NCBI RefSeq assembly: GCF_018614915.1
Contig: NZ_JAGGNU010000016.1
Coordinates: forward strand, 16,828-80,827
Direction of reading: 5' to 3'
Length of the DNA stretch: 64,000 bases
Origin: Variovorax paradoxus
GTDB lineage: Bacteria > Pseudomonadota > Gammaproteobacteria > Burkholderiales > Burkholderiaceae_C
Shown: positions 44,697 through 54,754 of the stretch, piece by piece
Numbering within the stretch: the first letter of the stretch is position 1
How the letters are laid out: each line of letters opens with the position of its first letter
Notes under the pieces: model-generated
Told to the model about the DNA's origin: nothing
The model's input: only the letters and a program-made list of their open reading frames with translations
Database searches by the model: none
Translations under genes and position numbers: made by a program

Positions 44697-47600
44697 TCAA
44701 AGCCGCCCGACGGCCGCCTTCAGGTCCTCGACCGCGGCCGGCTTCGGCACGTGGGCATTGAAGCCCGCCTCCAGCGCGCGCCTCGCATCGGCACGCCGCC
44801 CGAAGCCCGACACCGCGATCGCGGGCAGCTCGCGCGTAGCAGGCCGGCGCCGCACCTCGGCGATGAACTGGTAGCCGTCCATCTCGGGCATCCCGAGGTC
44901 CGACACGAGCAGGTCGTAGGCATTGGTTTCCAGCATGTCCAGCGCCTTCCTGGCGCTCTCCGCGATGTCGACGATCGCGCCCTCCAGGCGCAGCACTTCG
45001 GCAAAGGGAAGGAGGCCCTCGGCATAGTCGTCGACCGCCAGCACGCGCCAGTCCTTGAAGTTGACCTCGGCCGGCAGCCTTTCCTGGCCGGCTTTGGCGG
45101 CCGAGTCATGCAGGGGCAGCCACACGCTGAACTCGGAGCCCCGGTCCAGCCCCGGCGATGCCACCTCGACGCGGCCGCCGTGCGCGTGGGTCAGCTCCTG
45201 TACCAGCGCCAGGCCGATGCCCAGGCCGCCGTTCGCCGGCGCGGCCTCTCCGCCGGCCTGGCTGAACATGCCGAACACGTGGGGCAGGAATTCGGGTGCG
45301 ATGCCGCAGCCGCTGTCCGCGACCGTGACCTTGGCGAAGTCGGCGTCCTGCGAGACGTTGACCGTGATCCGCCCGCCGTCGGGCGTGAACTTGACGGCAT
45401 TGCTCAGCAGGTTCCAGATGATCTGCTCGACGCGCACGCGGTCACCGTGGCAGCGCACCCCGGGTTCGCATCGGACTTCGACTGCGATCTGCTTGCCGGG
45501 AATTTCTTTCGTCGCCGCACCGGTCAGCGACTGCACCAATTCGCCGAGTTCGACCACCACGCGATTGAGCCGCAGCTTGCCGGTTCGGATGCGCGACAGG
45601 TCAAGGAGGTCGTTGATGATGCGCGTCTGGCTGCCGACGGCCCGCTTGATGGTGTCGGCGATGCGGCGCACCGTCGGATGCTCGGCGGCCGCGGGCAGGC
45701 GCGTCAGCAGCTCCGCGTTCATCTGGATCAGGTTGAGCGGCTGCTTGAGTTCGTGCGACATCACCGCGAGGAACTTGTCCTTGAGCTCGTTCGCCGTCTG
45801 CGCGCTGAGGCTGGCCCGCTTCTCCTTGAACAGCCGGTGCTCCTGCGCGAGTTCCTGCTGCTTGGTGCCGGTCATGTCGCGCGCGATCTTGGCGAAACCG
45901 CCGCCCGCGCTGGCTTCGAGGGAGGTCATGACGCCGCTGCAATAAAAACGGCTGCCGTCCTTGCGCAGGTGCCAGCGCTCGTCTTCGGCGCGGCCGGTTT
46001 CGGCGGCGATGCGCATCTCCTGCTCGGGCACGCCGTTGGCCTGGTCTTCCGGCGTGAAGATGGAGGCGATCGGACGCCCGATCATCTCGGATTCGCCGTA
46101 GCCGAAGATCCGCTGGGCGCCTGCATTCCAGGTCGCGATCGATCCCTGGCCGTCCATTGTGATGATCGCGAAATCGCGCGTCGTGGCGGCCACCACCTTC
46201 AGGCGCTCTTCGCCCGCGCGGACCTGCGCTTCGGCCGCGCGCAGCGCCGTGATGTCGAAGAAATTCAGGATCGCGCCTTCGATCTTGTCCTCGGCCGTCC
46301 GGTACGGGAGGATCCGGGCCAGGAAATGACGTCCGTCTCTGCTGCTGACATGCCGCTCGCTGGCGCGCAGATCCTTGAAGGCGGAAGCCGTGTCATCGGC
46401 CAGTTCGGGGTAGTTCAGCCGGCTGGTGATGTCGAACAGCGAGCGCCCGAGGTCCGACGGAATCAGCAGGTTGAACAGATTGCTCGCATGCGGCGTGTAG
46501 CGCTTGATGCGCATGCCGCGGTCCACGAACACGGTCGCGATCTCCGAGGACGTGATCAGGTTCTGCAGGTCGTCGTTGATGTGCCCGCGCTCCTCGACCT
46601 TGGTCTTGAGTTCGAAGTTGACCGTGACCAGCTCCTCGTTCATCGACTGCAGTTCTTCCTTGCTGGTCTCCAGTTCCTCGGTGGCGGAGTGCAGCTCCTC
46701 GTTGATGGCCTGCAGCTCCTCGTTGGATGCCTTCAACTCCTCGGTCGAGGCCTCGGAGCCCTCGATCGTCTCCTGCAGATGCAGCTTGAGCTCGCGGATC
46801 TCGTTCTCGAGCTGTCCGATGAGCTGCGCGCGGGCCGCGTCCGGCGCTTCGCCGTCGTGGGGCCGCATGCTCTCCTCGACCTCGTCGAACACCACCAGCG
46901 TCAGCGGGGGACTTTCGGTTTCCTGCTGCAGCGGCCGCACCGTGATGTTGAGGAATATCTGGCGGCCGTCCTCCTGGCGCTGCCGCAGGCGCGCCTCGAC
47001 GCTGCGGGCCGACTGGGCCGCCTTGAACAGCGCGGTCCGAAGTTCGAGGCGAAGGTCGGGGCGGACGTTGTTCAGCAGATTGTCGGAAGGCTCCCCGCTG
47101 CCGCGCTCGAGGAAGCGCCCGACGCCGTTCGACAGATGGAGCACCTTGTGCTCGCTGTCGATCAGCACGCTCGGCGGCGAGAACTGTTCGAGCGCGCGCT
47201 GGTGCAGCTCGGCAAAGCCGGGGCGCTCGGCGCGCTTCGACGCGCTGTGCGCGTTGTGGGGCAGCCGTTTGATGGCGAGCGAGTTTTCCAGCGGCGAAGC
47301 GCTGATCAGCGGCATGTGGCGGCTGGGAGGAAGCTCCGGCTTCACGCGGTAGATGCGGTGCTTCTTGTCGATTGGCGTGAAGAGGCTGCCCACCGCATCT
47401 GGCGATTCCGAGGTGCCAAGAAAAAGGAGGCCGCCCGGCTTGAGCGCGATGCGGAACATCTCGAGCACGTGCGCCTGCGCCGCGCGGTCGAGATAGATCA
47501 GCAGATTGCGGCAGCAGATGAGGTCGAGCCGCGAGAAGGGCGGATCGCGCAGCAGGTTATGCACCGCGAAGAGCACCGGTTCGCGCACGACGGTCGAGAC

Positions 47601-48839
47601 CCGGAACTGGTCTTGCTCCGGCACGAAGTACTGGCGCAGCCGCGAAGGCGTGAGGTCCTCGATGATGCCGGCCGGGTAGATGCCCTTGCGCGCCGTCATG
47701 ATCGCGCGTTCGTCGATGTCGGTGGCGAAGAGCTGGATGTCGAGCGGCTTCGACTGCGCATCCGCCTGCTCGCGCAGCAGGATGCTCAGCGAATAGGCTT
47801 CCTCGCCGGTCGCGCAGCCGGCCACCCAGGCGCGCACCTGCTCGCCGGGTTCCTTGTTCTCGACCAGCTTCGGAAGCACCTCCCGTTCCAGCGCCTCGAA
47901 GGCATCTCGGTCGCGGAAGAAATTGGTCACGCTGATGAGCATGTCCTGCAGCAGCGGCGCCGCCTCTTCCGCATGGGCACGCAGGTAGTCGCGGTACGCG
48001 GGCAGGTCGGCCAGGCGGTTGACCTGCAGCCGGCGTTCGATGCGGCGCAGCACGGTGGCGCGCTTGTAATGCCGGAAATCATGGCGCGTGTAGGAGCGCA
48101 GCAGGCCCATCACTTCCTGCAAGGCTCGCTCGGCCAGCTGGTTCGAAACCGGCGCTGCGGGTTCTTCGGCGTTGGACGAGCTCTTGTGAGCATCGGGCAG
48201 CTTGATGCGCTGGGCATTGCTCCAAATCTCGATCAGGCGCTGGCCCATGTCGACGGCCGGCAGCACGAAGTCGACCATGCCGGTGGCAATGGCCGAGCGC
48301 GGCATCCCGTCGTGTGCGGCATCCTCGGGCGACTGGGCCATGGTCACGCCGCCTTGTTCCTTCACCTTGGTCAGCCCCACGGCGCCGTCGCTGCCGGTTC
48401 CCGACAGCACGATGCACACTGCGCGCTCCCGGTGCACCAGCGCCATCGTCCGGAAGAAGACGTCGATGGCGACATGCGGCCCCTTGGCGCGCTCCCGCCG
48501 GGCGGGGCGCAGGTGGCCGTCGTCCATCATCAGGTCGACACCGGGCGGAATCACGTAGACGTGGTCGGCTTCGATGGCCGTGTCCTTCGTCACCTGCGTC
48601 ACCGGCATGCGGGTGGCGCGCTGGAGGATCTCCGCCGCACTGCTCTCGTGCTTGGGCGACAGGTGCAGGATCGTGACGAAGGCCATGCCCGACTGCGCCG
48701 GCATCTGCTCGAAGAAGTGCAGCAGCGCCTCGAGACCGCCCGCGGAAGCGCCGATTCCGATCACCGGGAAATTCAGGGAACTCGGCGTGAGCTTCGCTTC
48801 GGGTCCGATGGACGCAAACGGTGTATCTGACTCGGGCAT
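44697..48839 (-). CDS. CheB-CheR-PAS-histidine kinase-receiver hybrid sensor, 1380 aa
   Basis: A chemotaxis-type hybrid on one chain. The CheB methylesterase domain (residues about 25-205) has its catalytic Ser32 in GIGASAGGLEAL, a His59 in ILHLSPKH and Asp151 in SGTGSDGAVGL. The CheR methyltransferase domain (about 240-490) has AGCATGEEAYS. A long coiled coil (about 645-745) is followed by PAS domains, a histidine kinase with H1029 in SHELKQPLN and the usual GHKL ATPase, and a C-terminal receiver with phosphoacceptor Asp1314 in SDLGMPEMDG. Target receptors are not encoded nearby. Confidence 0.9.
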   Translation of the reverse strand: MPESDTPFASIGPEAKLTPSSLNFPVIGIGASAGGLEALLHFFEQMPAQSGMAFVTILHLSPKHESSAAEILQRATRMPVTQVTKDTAIEADHVYVIPPGVDLMMDDGHLRPARRERAKGPHVAIDVFFRTMALVHRERAVCIVLSGTGSDGAVGLTKVKEQGGVTMAQSPEDAAHDGMPRSAIATGMVDFVLPAVDMGQRLIEIWSNAQRIKLPDAHKSSSNAEEPAAPVSNQLAERALQEVMGLLRSYTRHDFRHYKRATVLRRIERRLQVNRLADLPAYRDYLRAHAEEAAPLLQDMLISVTNFFRDRDAFEALEREVLPKLVENKEPGEQVRAWVAGCATGEEAYSLSILLREQADAQSKPLDIQLFATDIDERAIMTARKGIYPAGIIEDLTPSRLRQYFVPEQDQFRVSTVVREPVLFAVHNLLRDPPFSRLDLICCRNLLIYLDRAAQAHVLEMFRIALKPGGLLFLGTSESPDAVGSLFTPIDKKHRIYRVKPELPPSRHMPLISASPLENSLAIKRLPHNAHSASKRAERPGFAELHQRALEQFSPPSVLIDSEHKVLHLSNGVGRFLERGSGEPSDNLLNNVRPDLRLELRTALFKAAQSARSVEARLRQRQEDGRQIFLNITVRPLQQETESPPLTLVVFDEVEESMRPHDGEAPDAARAQLIGQLENEIRELKLHLQETIEGSEASTEELKASNEELQAINEELHSATEELETSKEELQSMNEELVTVNFELKTKVEERGHINDDLQNLITSSEIATVFVDRGMRIKRYTPHASNLFNLLIPSDLGRSLFDITSRLNYPELADDTASAFKDLRASERHVSSRDGRHFLARILPYRTAEDKIEGAILNFFDITALRAAEAQVRAGEERLKVVAATTRDFAIITMDGQGSIATWNAGAQRIFGYGESEMIGRPIASIFTPEDQANGVPEQEMRIAAETGRAEDERWHLRKDGSRFYCSGVMTSLEASAGGGFAKIARDMTGTKQQELAQEHRLFKEKRASLSAQTANELKDKFLAVMSHELKQPLNLIQMNAELLTRLPAAAEHPTVRRIADTIKRAVGSQTRIINDLLDLSRIRTGKLRLNRVVVELGELVQSLTGAATKEIPGKQIAVEVRCEPGVRCHGDRVRVEQIIWNLLSNAVKFTPDGGRITVNVSQDADFAKVTVADSGCGIAPEFLPHVFGMFSQAGGEAAPANGGLGIGLALVQELTHAHGGRVEVASPGLDRGSEFSVWLPLHDSAAKAGQERLPAEVNFKDWRVLAVDDYAEGLLPFAEVLRLEGAIVDIAESARKALDMLETNAYDLLVSDLGMPEMDGYQFIAEVRRRPATRELPAIAVSGFGRRADARRALEAGFNAHVPKPAAVEDLKAAVGRL

Positions 48840-48918
48840 GCAACCTCGCTGCGACGGAAAAGGGCCTTTGCCCCCTTGAAGCCGTATTTTGCGCGCGAAG
48901 CGATGCGCGGGTCAGCGG

Positions 48919-49107
48919 TCAGCCCGGCTGTATCCCCGCCGCCTTGATGCAATCCAGCAGCACGGCCTGGTCGCCGCACTGGTTGGCCAGGAGCAGCACC
49001 AGACGCGCATTCAGGTCGGCGCTCTGGGCCTCGCTCAAGCCTTCGTGGGAGGCCAGCCATTCGGCGTAGAAGCCGTCGGGGTCGGGGATGTGGAGGTCGG
49101 TGTTCAT
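48919..49107 (-). CDS. DUF2783-like small protein, 62 aa
   Basis: A short acidic protein beginning MNTDLHIPDPDGFYAEWLASHEG. It matches the DUF2783 pattern, which usually accompanies FAD-dependent aromatic monooxygenases. The start overlaps the monooxygenase stop by four bases (ATGA), so it is translated with it. The role is unknown; a helper for the monooxygenase is plausible. Confidence 0.75.
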   Translation of the reverse strand: MNTDLHIPDPDGFYAEWLASHEGLSEAQSADLNARLVLLLANQCGDQAVLLDCIKAAGIQPG

Positions 49108-50747
49108 GGTTCCTGAGCCAGCGCCGTATGGAGGGCGGCAGCAATCGCCGCCGGTGTGGGGTCGGTGAGCAGGGCGGCGCGGTAGGCGTCGGGCCGCAGC
49201 AGGCAGAAGCTGCCGGGTGCTCCGGCTCCGAGGTGGCGGGCCAGCGTCTCGTCGGGCTGCAGTGTGGGCAGGCCGCTTTCGCCGCCCACGGCGACGAGCT
49301 GCAGCGGCAGGGATGCCGTGGTCTCGGCCGCGGCTTGCGCGTCTTCACGTGCCGGCGCGAACCACAGGCCGAGGCAGCGCGTGCCCTCGGCCAGCAACTG
49401 CATCAGCGTGGCCGGCCTGCCGTCGCTCCAGCGAAGCGGCAGGTTCTGCACGCTGCGGCCGCCTTCGGGCAGCTGCGGTGCCGCCGGGTAGTCGTTGGCC
49501 ACCGCCATGCGGCCCGTGTTGACGAGCGCGCGCGCGAACGCATGGTGCGAGGCCAAGGCCACCACCGCGCGCCGCAGCGTGTGCTCGGCCGGCGAGCGCG
49601 GCGCGAGGAAGCGGGCAGTGCGGCTCGTGACCTGCAGGTTCTGCGCGGCAGCCGGGCGGCGCTCGGCGTCGTAGCTGTCGAGCAGCGCGTCGCCGGCCAG
49701 CCCTTGGGCGACCAGCGCCAGTTTCCAGCCGAGGTTGGCGGCGTCCTGGATGCCGTTGTTGCCGCCGCGCGCGCCGAAGGGGCTGACGACGTGGGCCGAG
49801 TCGCCGATGAAGAACACGCGGCCGTGGCGGAAGCGGTCGAGCAGGTGGTTGCGGTAGCCATAGGGGCCGATCCAGACGAACTCGAACTCCACGCCGGGGC
49901 CGAGCTGCTCGCGCAGGCGCGCACCGGCGACCTCGGGCTTGGCGATGTGGGCGGTGTCGCAGTCCTCGGGCAACTGGTAGTCGATGCGCCAGACGCCGTC
50001 GGCCATCAGGTGCTGCCAGACCGCGCGGCCTTCGTTGAAGGGTGCGTCGATCCAGGTCCAGCGCTCGACCGGCAGCGCTTTCCGGAAGCGCACGTCGCTG
50101 ATGCACCAGCGGTCGGTGCTGCGCGAGACGTGGGCGTCGAGCCCGAGCTGGGCGCGAATCGCGCTGTGGGCGCCGGTCGCGTCGACCAGGTAGCCGGCCT
50201 CGATCGCGTAGCTGCCGGCCGGCGTCTCGACCTCGACGCGAACGCCGTCCTCGGCGGGCACGATTCGCGTCACGCGGTTCTTCCAGCGCAGGTCCGCGAG
50301 GCCGAGTTCGAGGATGCGGTCGACCAGGAACCACTCGACGTAGAACTGCTGCAGGTTGATGAAGGGCGGCTGGGCCGAGACGCTGTCGGTCTTCAGGTTG
50401 AAGTTGTAGATCTCCTCGTCGCCCGAGAAGGTGCGGCCGAAGGACCAGGTGATGCCCTTGTCGGCGATGCGCGGGTAGATGCCGAGCCGCTCGAAGATCT
50501 CCAGGCTCTTCTGCGCATGGCAGATGCCGCGCGAGGAGGCGCCGCGCACGCCCACCGTGTCGTCCTCGTCGAGCAGCACGCAGCGCACCCCGCGCCGCGC
50601 GAGATCGCAGGCCAGCGTGAGGCCGGCCGGTCCCGCCCCGGCGATCACGATCGGATGGCGCACGGTCTCGTCGCGGCCCAGCTCGGGCGGGGGCACGAAG
50701 GGCCAGTGCGGCAGCTCGTACTCGGGCGCGAAGTGGAACGCTTCCAT
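49104..50747 (-). CDS. FAD-dependent aromatic-type monooxygenase (MhpA/PheA-like)
   Basis: A class A flavin hydroxylase, 547 aa. The FAD motif VIAGAGPAGLTLACDLARRG, the DG-like motif and the GD motif VFFIGDSAHVVSPFGARGGN are all present. The C-terminal thioredoxin-like domain has degenerated residues near LWFAPAREDAQ. The ATG at 50747 or a GTG at 50759 (four-base overlap with the preceding hydrolase) could start it. It forms a unit with a hydrolase, VOC protein and DUF2783 protein. The aromatic substrate is unknown. Confidence 0.85.
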   Translation of the reverse strand: MEAFHFAPEYELPHWPFVPPPELGRDETVRHPIVIAGAGPAGLTLACDLARRGVRCVLLDEDDTVGVRGASSRGICHAQKSLEIFERLGIYPRIADKGITWSFGRTFSGDEEIYNFNLKTDSVSAQPPFINLQQFYVEWFLVDRILELGLADLRWKNRVTRIVPAEDGVRVEVETPAGSYAIEAGYLVDATGAHSAIRAQLGLDAHVSRSTDRWCISDVRFRKALPVERWTWIDAPFNEGRAVWQHLMADGVWRIDYQLPEDCDTAHIAKPEVAGARLREQLGPGVEFEFVWIGPYGYRNHLLDRFRHGRVFFIGDSAHVVSPFGARGGNNGIQDAANLGWKLALVAQGLAGDALLDSYDAERRPAAAQNLQVTSRTARFLAPRSPAEHTLRRAVVALASHHAFARALVNTGRMAVANDYPAAPQLPEGGRSVQNLPLRWSDGRPATLMQLLAEGTRCLGLWFAPAREDAQAAAETTASLPLQLVAVGGESGLPTLQPDETLARHLGAGAPGSFCLLRPDAYRAALLTDPTPAAIAAALHTALAQEP

Positions 50748-50755
50748 CGCCGTGC

Positions 50756-51877
50756 TCACAGGGCTTTCGCCCATTCCGCGATGGCATCGGCCGCGAGCGG
50801 CACCAGCGCCGGTTGGCCCGCGAGGTAGTGGTTGCCGCCGACGATGTCGACATTGCGGATGCGGTCGCCGCCGGCGGCGAGCCACGCGTCGCGCGTGCTC
50901 GGAAAGGTGGACTGGTCGGCGGTGTAGGTCAAGAGCAGCTTGGGCACCGTGGTGCGTGCCAGGTTCGTGGGGCCATCGGCCTGCGAGCGCGAGGACCATT
51001 GCGAAAGAAAGGCTGTCAGCGAGGTCGTGCGGCCCATCGCATTGGCCGAGTAGTTCACCTGCCGCGCGTCGCCCCAGACGCTGCCGGCAGCGCGGTCGTT
51101 GGCGTCGATCGAGAGATCCAGGCAGCGCGGATCGGCATGCGTGCGGTAGACGATGAAAGTCTGGTCGCGCGGGGCGCCCGGCGTGCTGCGCAGCAGGCGC
51201 AGCCGTTCGAGCGCCCAGGCCTCGATGCGATCGAGGCGGGCTTTCTGCGCCGCACCGAAGCGCGCGAGGAACTCGGCACCGTAGGGCACCGGATGGCGCG
51301 CGTCGTACATGTCGAGCGCGCGGTCCACCGACAGCGGGTCGTGCTCGTCGGTGACGGAGGGGTCGATCCAGTCGCGCATCAGCGTCGAGCGGCCCTGGTG
51401 CGCTGCGCACAGCGCGATGCCGTCGACCGGCGGCAGGTCGTCCGGGTGCAGATGGGTCGGATCGCCGTCCGGGAAATGGTGCGCCGTGAGCTTCTCGGCC
51501 TGCGCCTGGTAGAAGCTGGCGAGCGCGGCGCCGCCCGAATTGCCGACCAGCAGCACCTTCTCGTAGCCGGCGGCGCGCAGGAACTGCACGCCGGCGCCCA
51601 GGTCCTGGATCGCGCGCTCCATCAGCAGCACCGTGTCGTTGCCGGCGTAGCGCGAGTTGAGGCCCATGCAGCAGATGCCGCGCTCGGCCAGCGGACCGAT
51701 CAGGTAGTGCCCCATGAAGTTGCTCGTGGGGTGCATCACGATGGCCGCGATCTTCTTGGGGCCGGCCGGCGCGCGGTACGCGCCGTAGATGCGCGGGCGC
51801 AGCATCTGCAGGCCCGACTGGCTTTCCAGCACGGCGCCGGGCTTGACGTCGATGACGGCGAGTTGCAGCTCAGGCAT
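50756..51877 (-). CDS. Alpha/beta hydrolase, 373 aa
   Basis: A soluble hydrolase. The nucleophile elbow is VGNSGGAALASF with Ser in G-N-S-G-G. The preceding strand is AAIVMHPTSNFMGHYLIGPL and a later LTYTADQSTFPSTRDAWL and NHYLAGQ suggest the Asp and His. It starts eight bases into the end of the VOC gene. It could hydrolyse a ring-cleavage or lactone product of the monooxygenase pathway (inference). No specific reaction can be assigned. Confidence 0.8.
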   Translation of the reverse strand: MPELQLAVIDVKPGAVLESQSGLQMLRPRIYGAYRAPAGPKKIAAIVMHPTSNFMGHYLIGPLAERGICCMGLNSRYAGNDTVLLMERAIQDLGAGVQFLRAAGYEKVLLVGNSGGAALASFYQAQAEKLTAHHFPDGDPTHLHPDDLPPVDGIALCAAHQGRSTLMRDWIDPSVTDEHDPLSVDRALDMYDARHPVPYGAEFLARFGAAQKARLDRIEAWALERLRLLRSTPGAPRDQTFIVYRTHADPRCLDLSIDANDRAAGSVWGDARQVNYSANAMGRTTSLTAFLSQWSSRSQADGPTNLARTTVPKLLLTYTADQSTFPSTRDAWLAAGGDRIRNVDIVGGNHYLAGQPALVPLAADAIAEWAKAL

Positions 51878-52403
51878 GCGCCGCCTTCTTGCGCAGTTCG
51901 GCCTTGCGCAGCGTCCAGGCCGCCAGGTCGGCATGCGCATGCCGGGCATGCGCATCCAACTCGGCCTGCGGCACGGTGGGCGTGGTCAGCTCGAGGCGGA
52001 TGCCGTTCGGATCGAAGAAGTAGATCGATTCGATGATGTGGTGGTCGGTCACGCCCAGCACCTCGACGCCGGCCGCTTCGAGCCGGGCCTTGGCCGCGCG
52101 CAGGTCGGCCACCGAATCGACGCGCAGCGCGATGTGGTTGACCCAGGCCGGCGTGTTGGGCGAAGGCAGCGCTGCCACGTCGTCGCCGAGGTCGAAGAAG
52201 GCGATGTACGAGCCGTCGCGCATCTGGAAAAAGATGTGGACATAGGGACAGAACTCGCCGGTGCTCGGCACGTGGTCGCTCTTGATCACGTGCACCAGCG
52301 GCAGGCCCAGCAGGTCTTCGTAGAAGCGGCGCGTTTCCTCGCTGTCGCGGCAGCGCCATGCGAAGTGGTGCAGTCCGCGCACGGGCACGGGCGAGGGGGT
52401 CAT
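51870..52403 (-). CDS. VOC-superfamily protein (glyoxalase/ring-cleavage dioxygenase fold)
   Basis: Product of 177 aa with two VOC beta-alpha-beta units: VRGLHHFAWRCRDSEETRRFYEDLLGLPL and WVNHIALRVDSVADLRAAKARLEAAG. The His in GLHHF and the His in VNHIAL, with the C-terminal Glu in IRLELTTP, could serve as metal ligands. First gene of the four-gene unit, divergent from a LysR gene. A dioxygenase or isomerase role is possible. Confidence 0.8.
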   Translation of the reverse strand: MTPSPVPVRGLHHFAWRCRDSEETRRFYEDLLGLPLVHVIKSDHVPSTGEFCPYVHIFFQMRDGSYIAFFDLGDDVAALPSPNTPAWVNHIALRVDSVADLRAAKARLEAAGVEVLGVTDHHIIESIYFFDPNGIRLELTTPTVPQAELDAHARHAHADLAAWTLRKAELRKKAAHA

Positions 52404-52457
52404 GGGCTGTCTCCAGGGTGGGGCTCGAAAGCGATTGGGCCGCCCTTCCTCTTATGA

Positions 52458-52488
52458 TTCAATCGAAATAAATTCATCGATTGATGAA
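52458..52488. promoter_or_regulatory. Nested inverted repeats upstream of the LysR gene and VOC operon
   Basis: Two overlapping inverted repeats occur in the 93-bp divergent gap. TCAATCGA (52459-52466) and TCGATTGA (52477-52484) are separated by ten bases. TTCATC (52473-52478) and GATGAA (52483-52488) flank GATT. Such dyads in front of a LysR gene are typical regulator sites. They lie eight bases before the LysR start, so autoregulation is likely. Confidence 0.6.
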
Positions 52489-52496
52489 CTGAGACC

Positions 52497-53414
52497 ATGA
52501 ATCTGACCCTGCGCCAGCTGCGCGCCTTCGATGCCGTCGCCGAGACCGGCAGCTTCACTGCCGCGGCCGCCAGGCTGCACCTCACGCAGTCGGCGCTCAG
52601 CGTGCTGGTGCGCGAGCTGGAGCGTGAAATGGGCGTGCAGCTCTTCGATCGCCATACGCGGCGGGTGCTGCTCTCGGAGGCCGGGCGCGAATTCCAGCCC
52701 TCGGTGCAGCGCCTCTTGGCCGACCTCGCAGGCGCGGTGGCCGGCGTGACCGAGCTGCGCGAAAAGAAGAAAGGCGTGCTGCGGCTGGCGGCGCCGCAGC
52801 TCATGGCCTGCACGCTGATGCCGCGCGTGATCGCGGCCTACAGCGCTCGCTATCCCGACATCGACGTGCGCCTCGCCGACACGCTGCCCGAGCACCTGCT
52901 GGCCGGCGTGCTCTCGGGCGAGGCGGAACTCGCGGTGGGGCAGGACGTGGCGGTGGATCCGGCCGCGATCGAACGGCGCACGCTCTTTCGCGATCGCCAC
53001 TGGCTGATCTGCCCGCCCGGGCACCCCTTCGCGAGCCGGCGCAAGGTGCGCTGGAGCGAGCTCGGCCCCTACACCTTCATTGCGCCGACGCGCGATTTCC
53101 GCCAGCGCGTGTTGCCCGAGCTGGAAGCCGATGCGCGCGAGCTGATGCGGCGCCCCACGACGCAGGAGGTCTCGTACATGACTACTGCGCTCGGCATGGT
53201 GGCCTCGGGCCTGGGGCTCACGGTCTGCCCCACCTATTCGGCCTCGCTGGTCAAGGCCCACGGCCTGCAGATGGTGAAGCTCGATCGGCCCGACTTCCAC
53301 CGCGAGGTCTGCGTCTACGCCGCGTCGCGGCGCTCGCTGTCGCCGGCCGCGGCCAGCTTCGTCGAGATGCTGGAGCAGTTGGTGCAGAAGCCCGGCCTCG
53401 CGGGCTCGGCTTGA
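52497..53414 (+). CDS. LysR-family transcriptional regulator
   Basis: Product of 305 aa. The N-terminal HTH reads [38 protein letters not shown]. The effector domain has [19 protein letters not shown] and [13 protein letters not shown] at the end. It is divergent from the VOC-hydrolase-monooxygenase unit and probably regulates it through the inverted repeats in the gap. Inducer unknown. Confidence 0.9.
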   Translation: MNLTLRQLRAFDAVAETGSFTAAAARLHLTQSALSVLVRELEREMGVQLFDRHTRRVLLSEAGREFQPSVQRLLADLAGAVAGVTELREKKKGVLRLAAPQLMACTLMPRVIAAYSARYPDIDVRLADTLPEHLLAGVLSGEAELAVGQDVAVDPAAIERRTLFRDRHWLICPPGHPFASRRKVRWSELGPYTFIAPTRDFRQRVLPELEADARELMRRPTTQEVSYMTTALGMVASGLGLTVCPTYSASLVKAHGLQMVKLDRPDFHREVCVYAASRRSLSPAAASFVEMLEQLVQKPGLAGSA

Positions 53415-53500
53415 CACGGCCGCGCCATTCGCCGAAACCTACAATGGCCCCTGCCTTCCTTGGAGGCAATCCTCCCTTCGCCCACCATCCCGCCCTATCC

Positions 53501-54694
<1,194 letters not shown>

Positions 54695-54720
54695 ATCCCT
54701 CTATCGGTCGGCCGAGAAAG

Positions 54721-54740
54721 TGTATACAGTACAGAATACA
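54721..54740. promoter_or_regulatory. AT-rich dyad element upstream of pyk
   Basis: TGTAT (54721-54725) and ATACA (54736-54740) form an inverted repeat around ten bases, with TGTA and TACA (54721-54733) nested inside. The element is AT-rich, lies 15 bases before the pyk ATG and overlaps a TATACA that could act as a -10. It may bind a repressor or simply be promoter sequence. Confidence 0.4.
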
Positions 54741-54754
54741 AAACAGGAGACCTG

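Noticed and set aside
44454..48830. A 1458-codon open frame on the plus strand opposite the CheB-CheR hybrid
   Set aside because: Composition is that of antisense to a GC-rich gene and no domain is visible. The minus-strand protein has all expected motifs.
53411..53445. TTGACA and TACAAT before pgk as a complete sigma-70 promoter
   Set aside because: The spacer is 23 bases, too long. TTGACA also overlaps the LysR stop codon. Only the -10-like part may be real.
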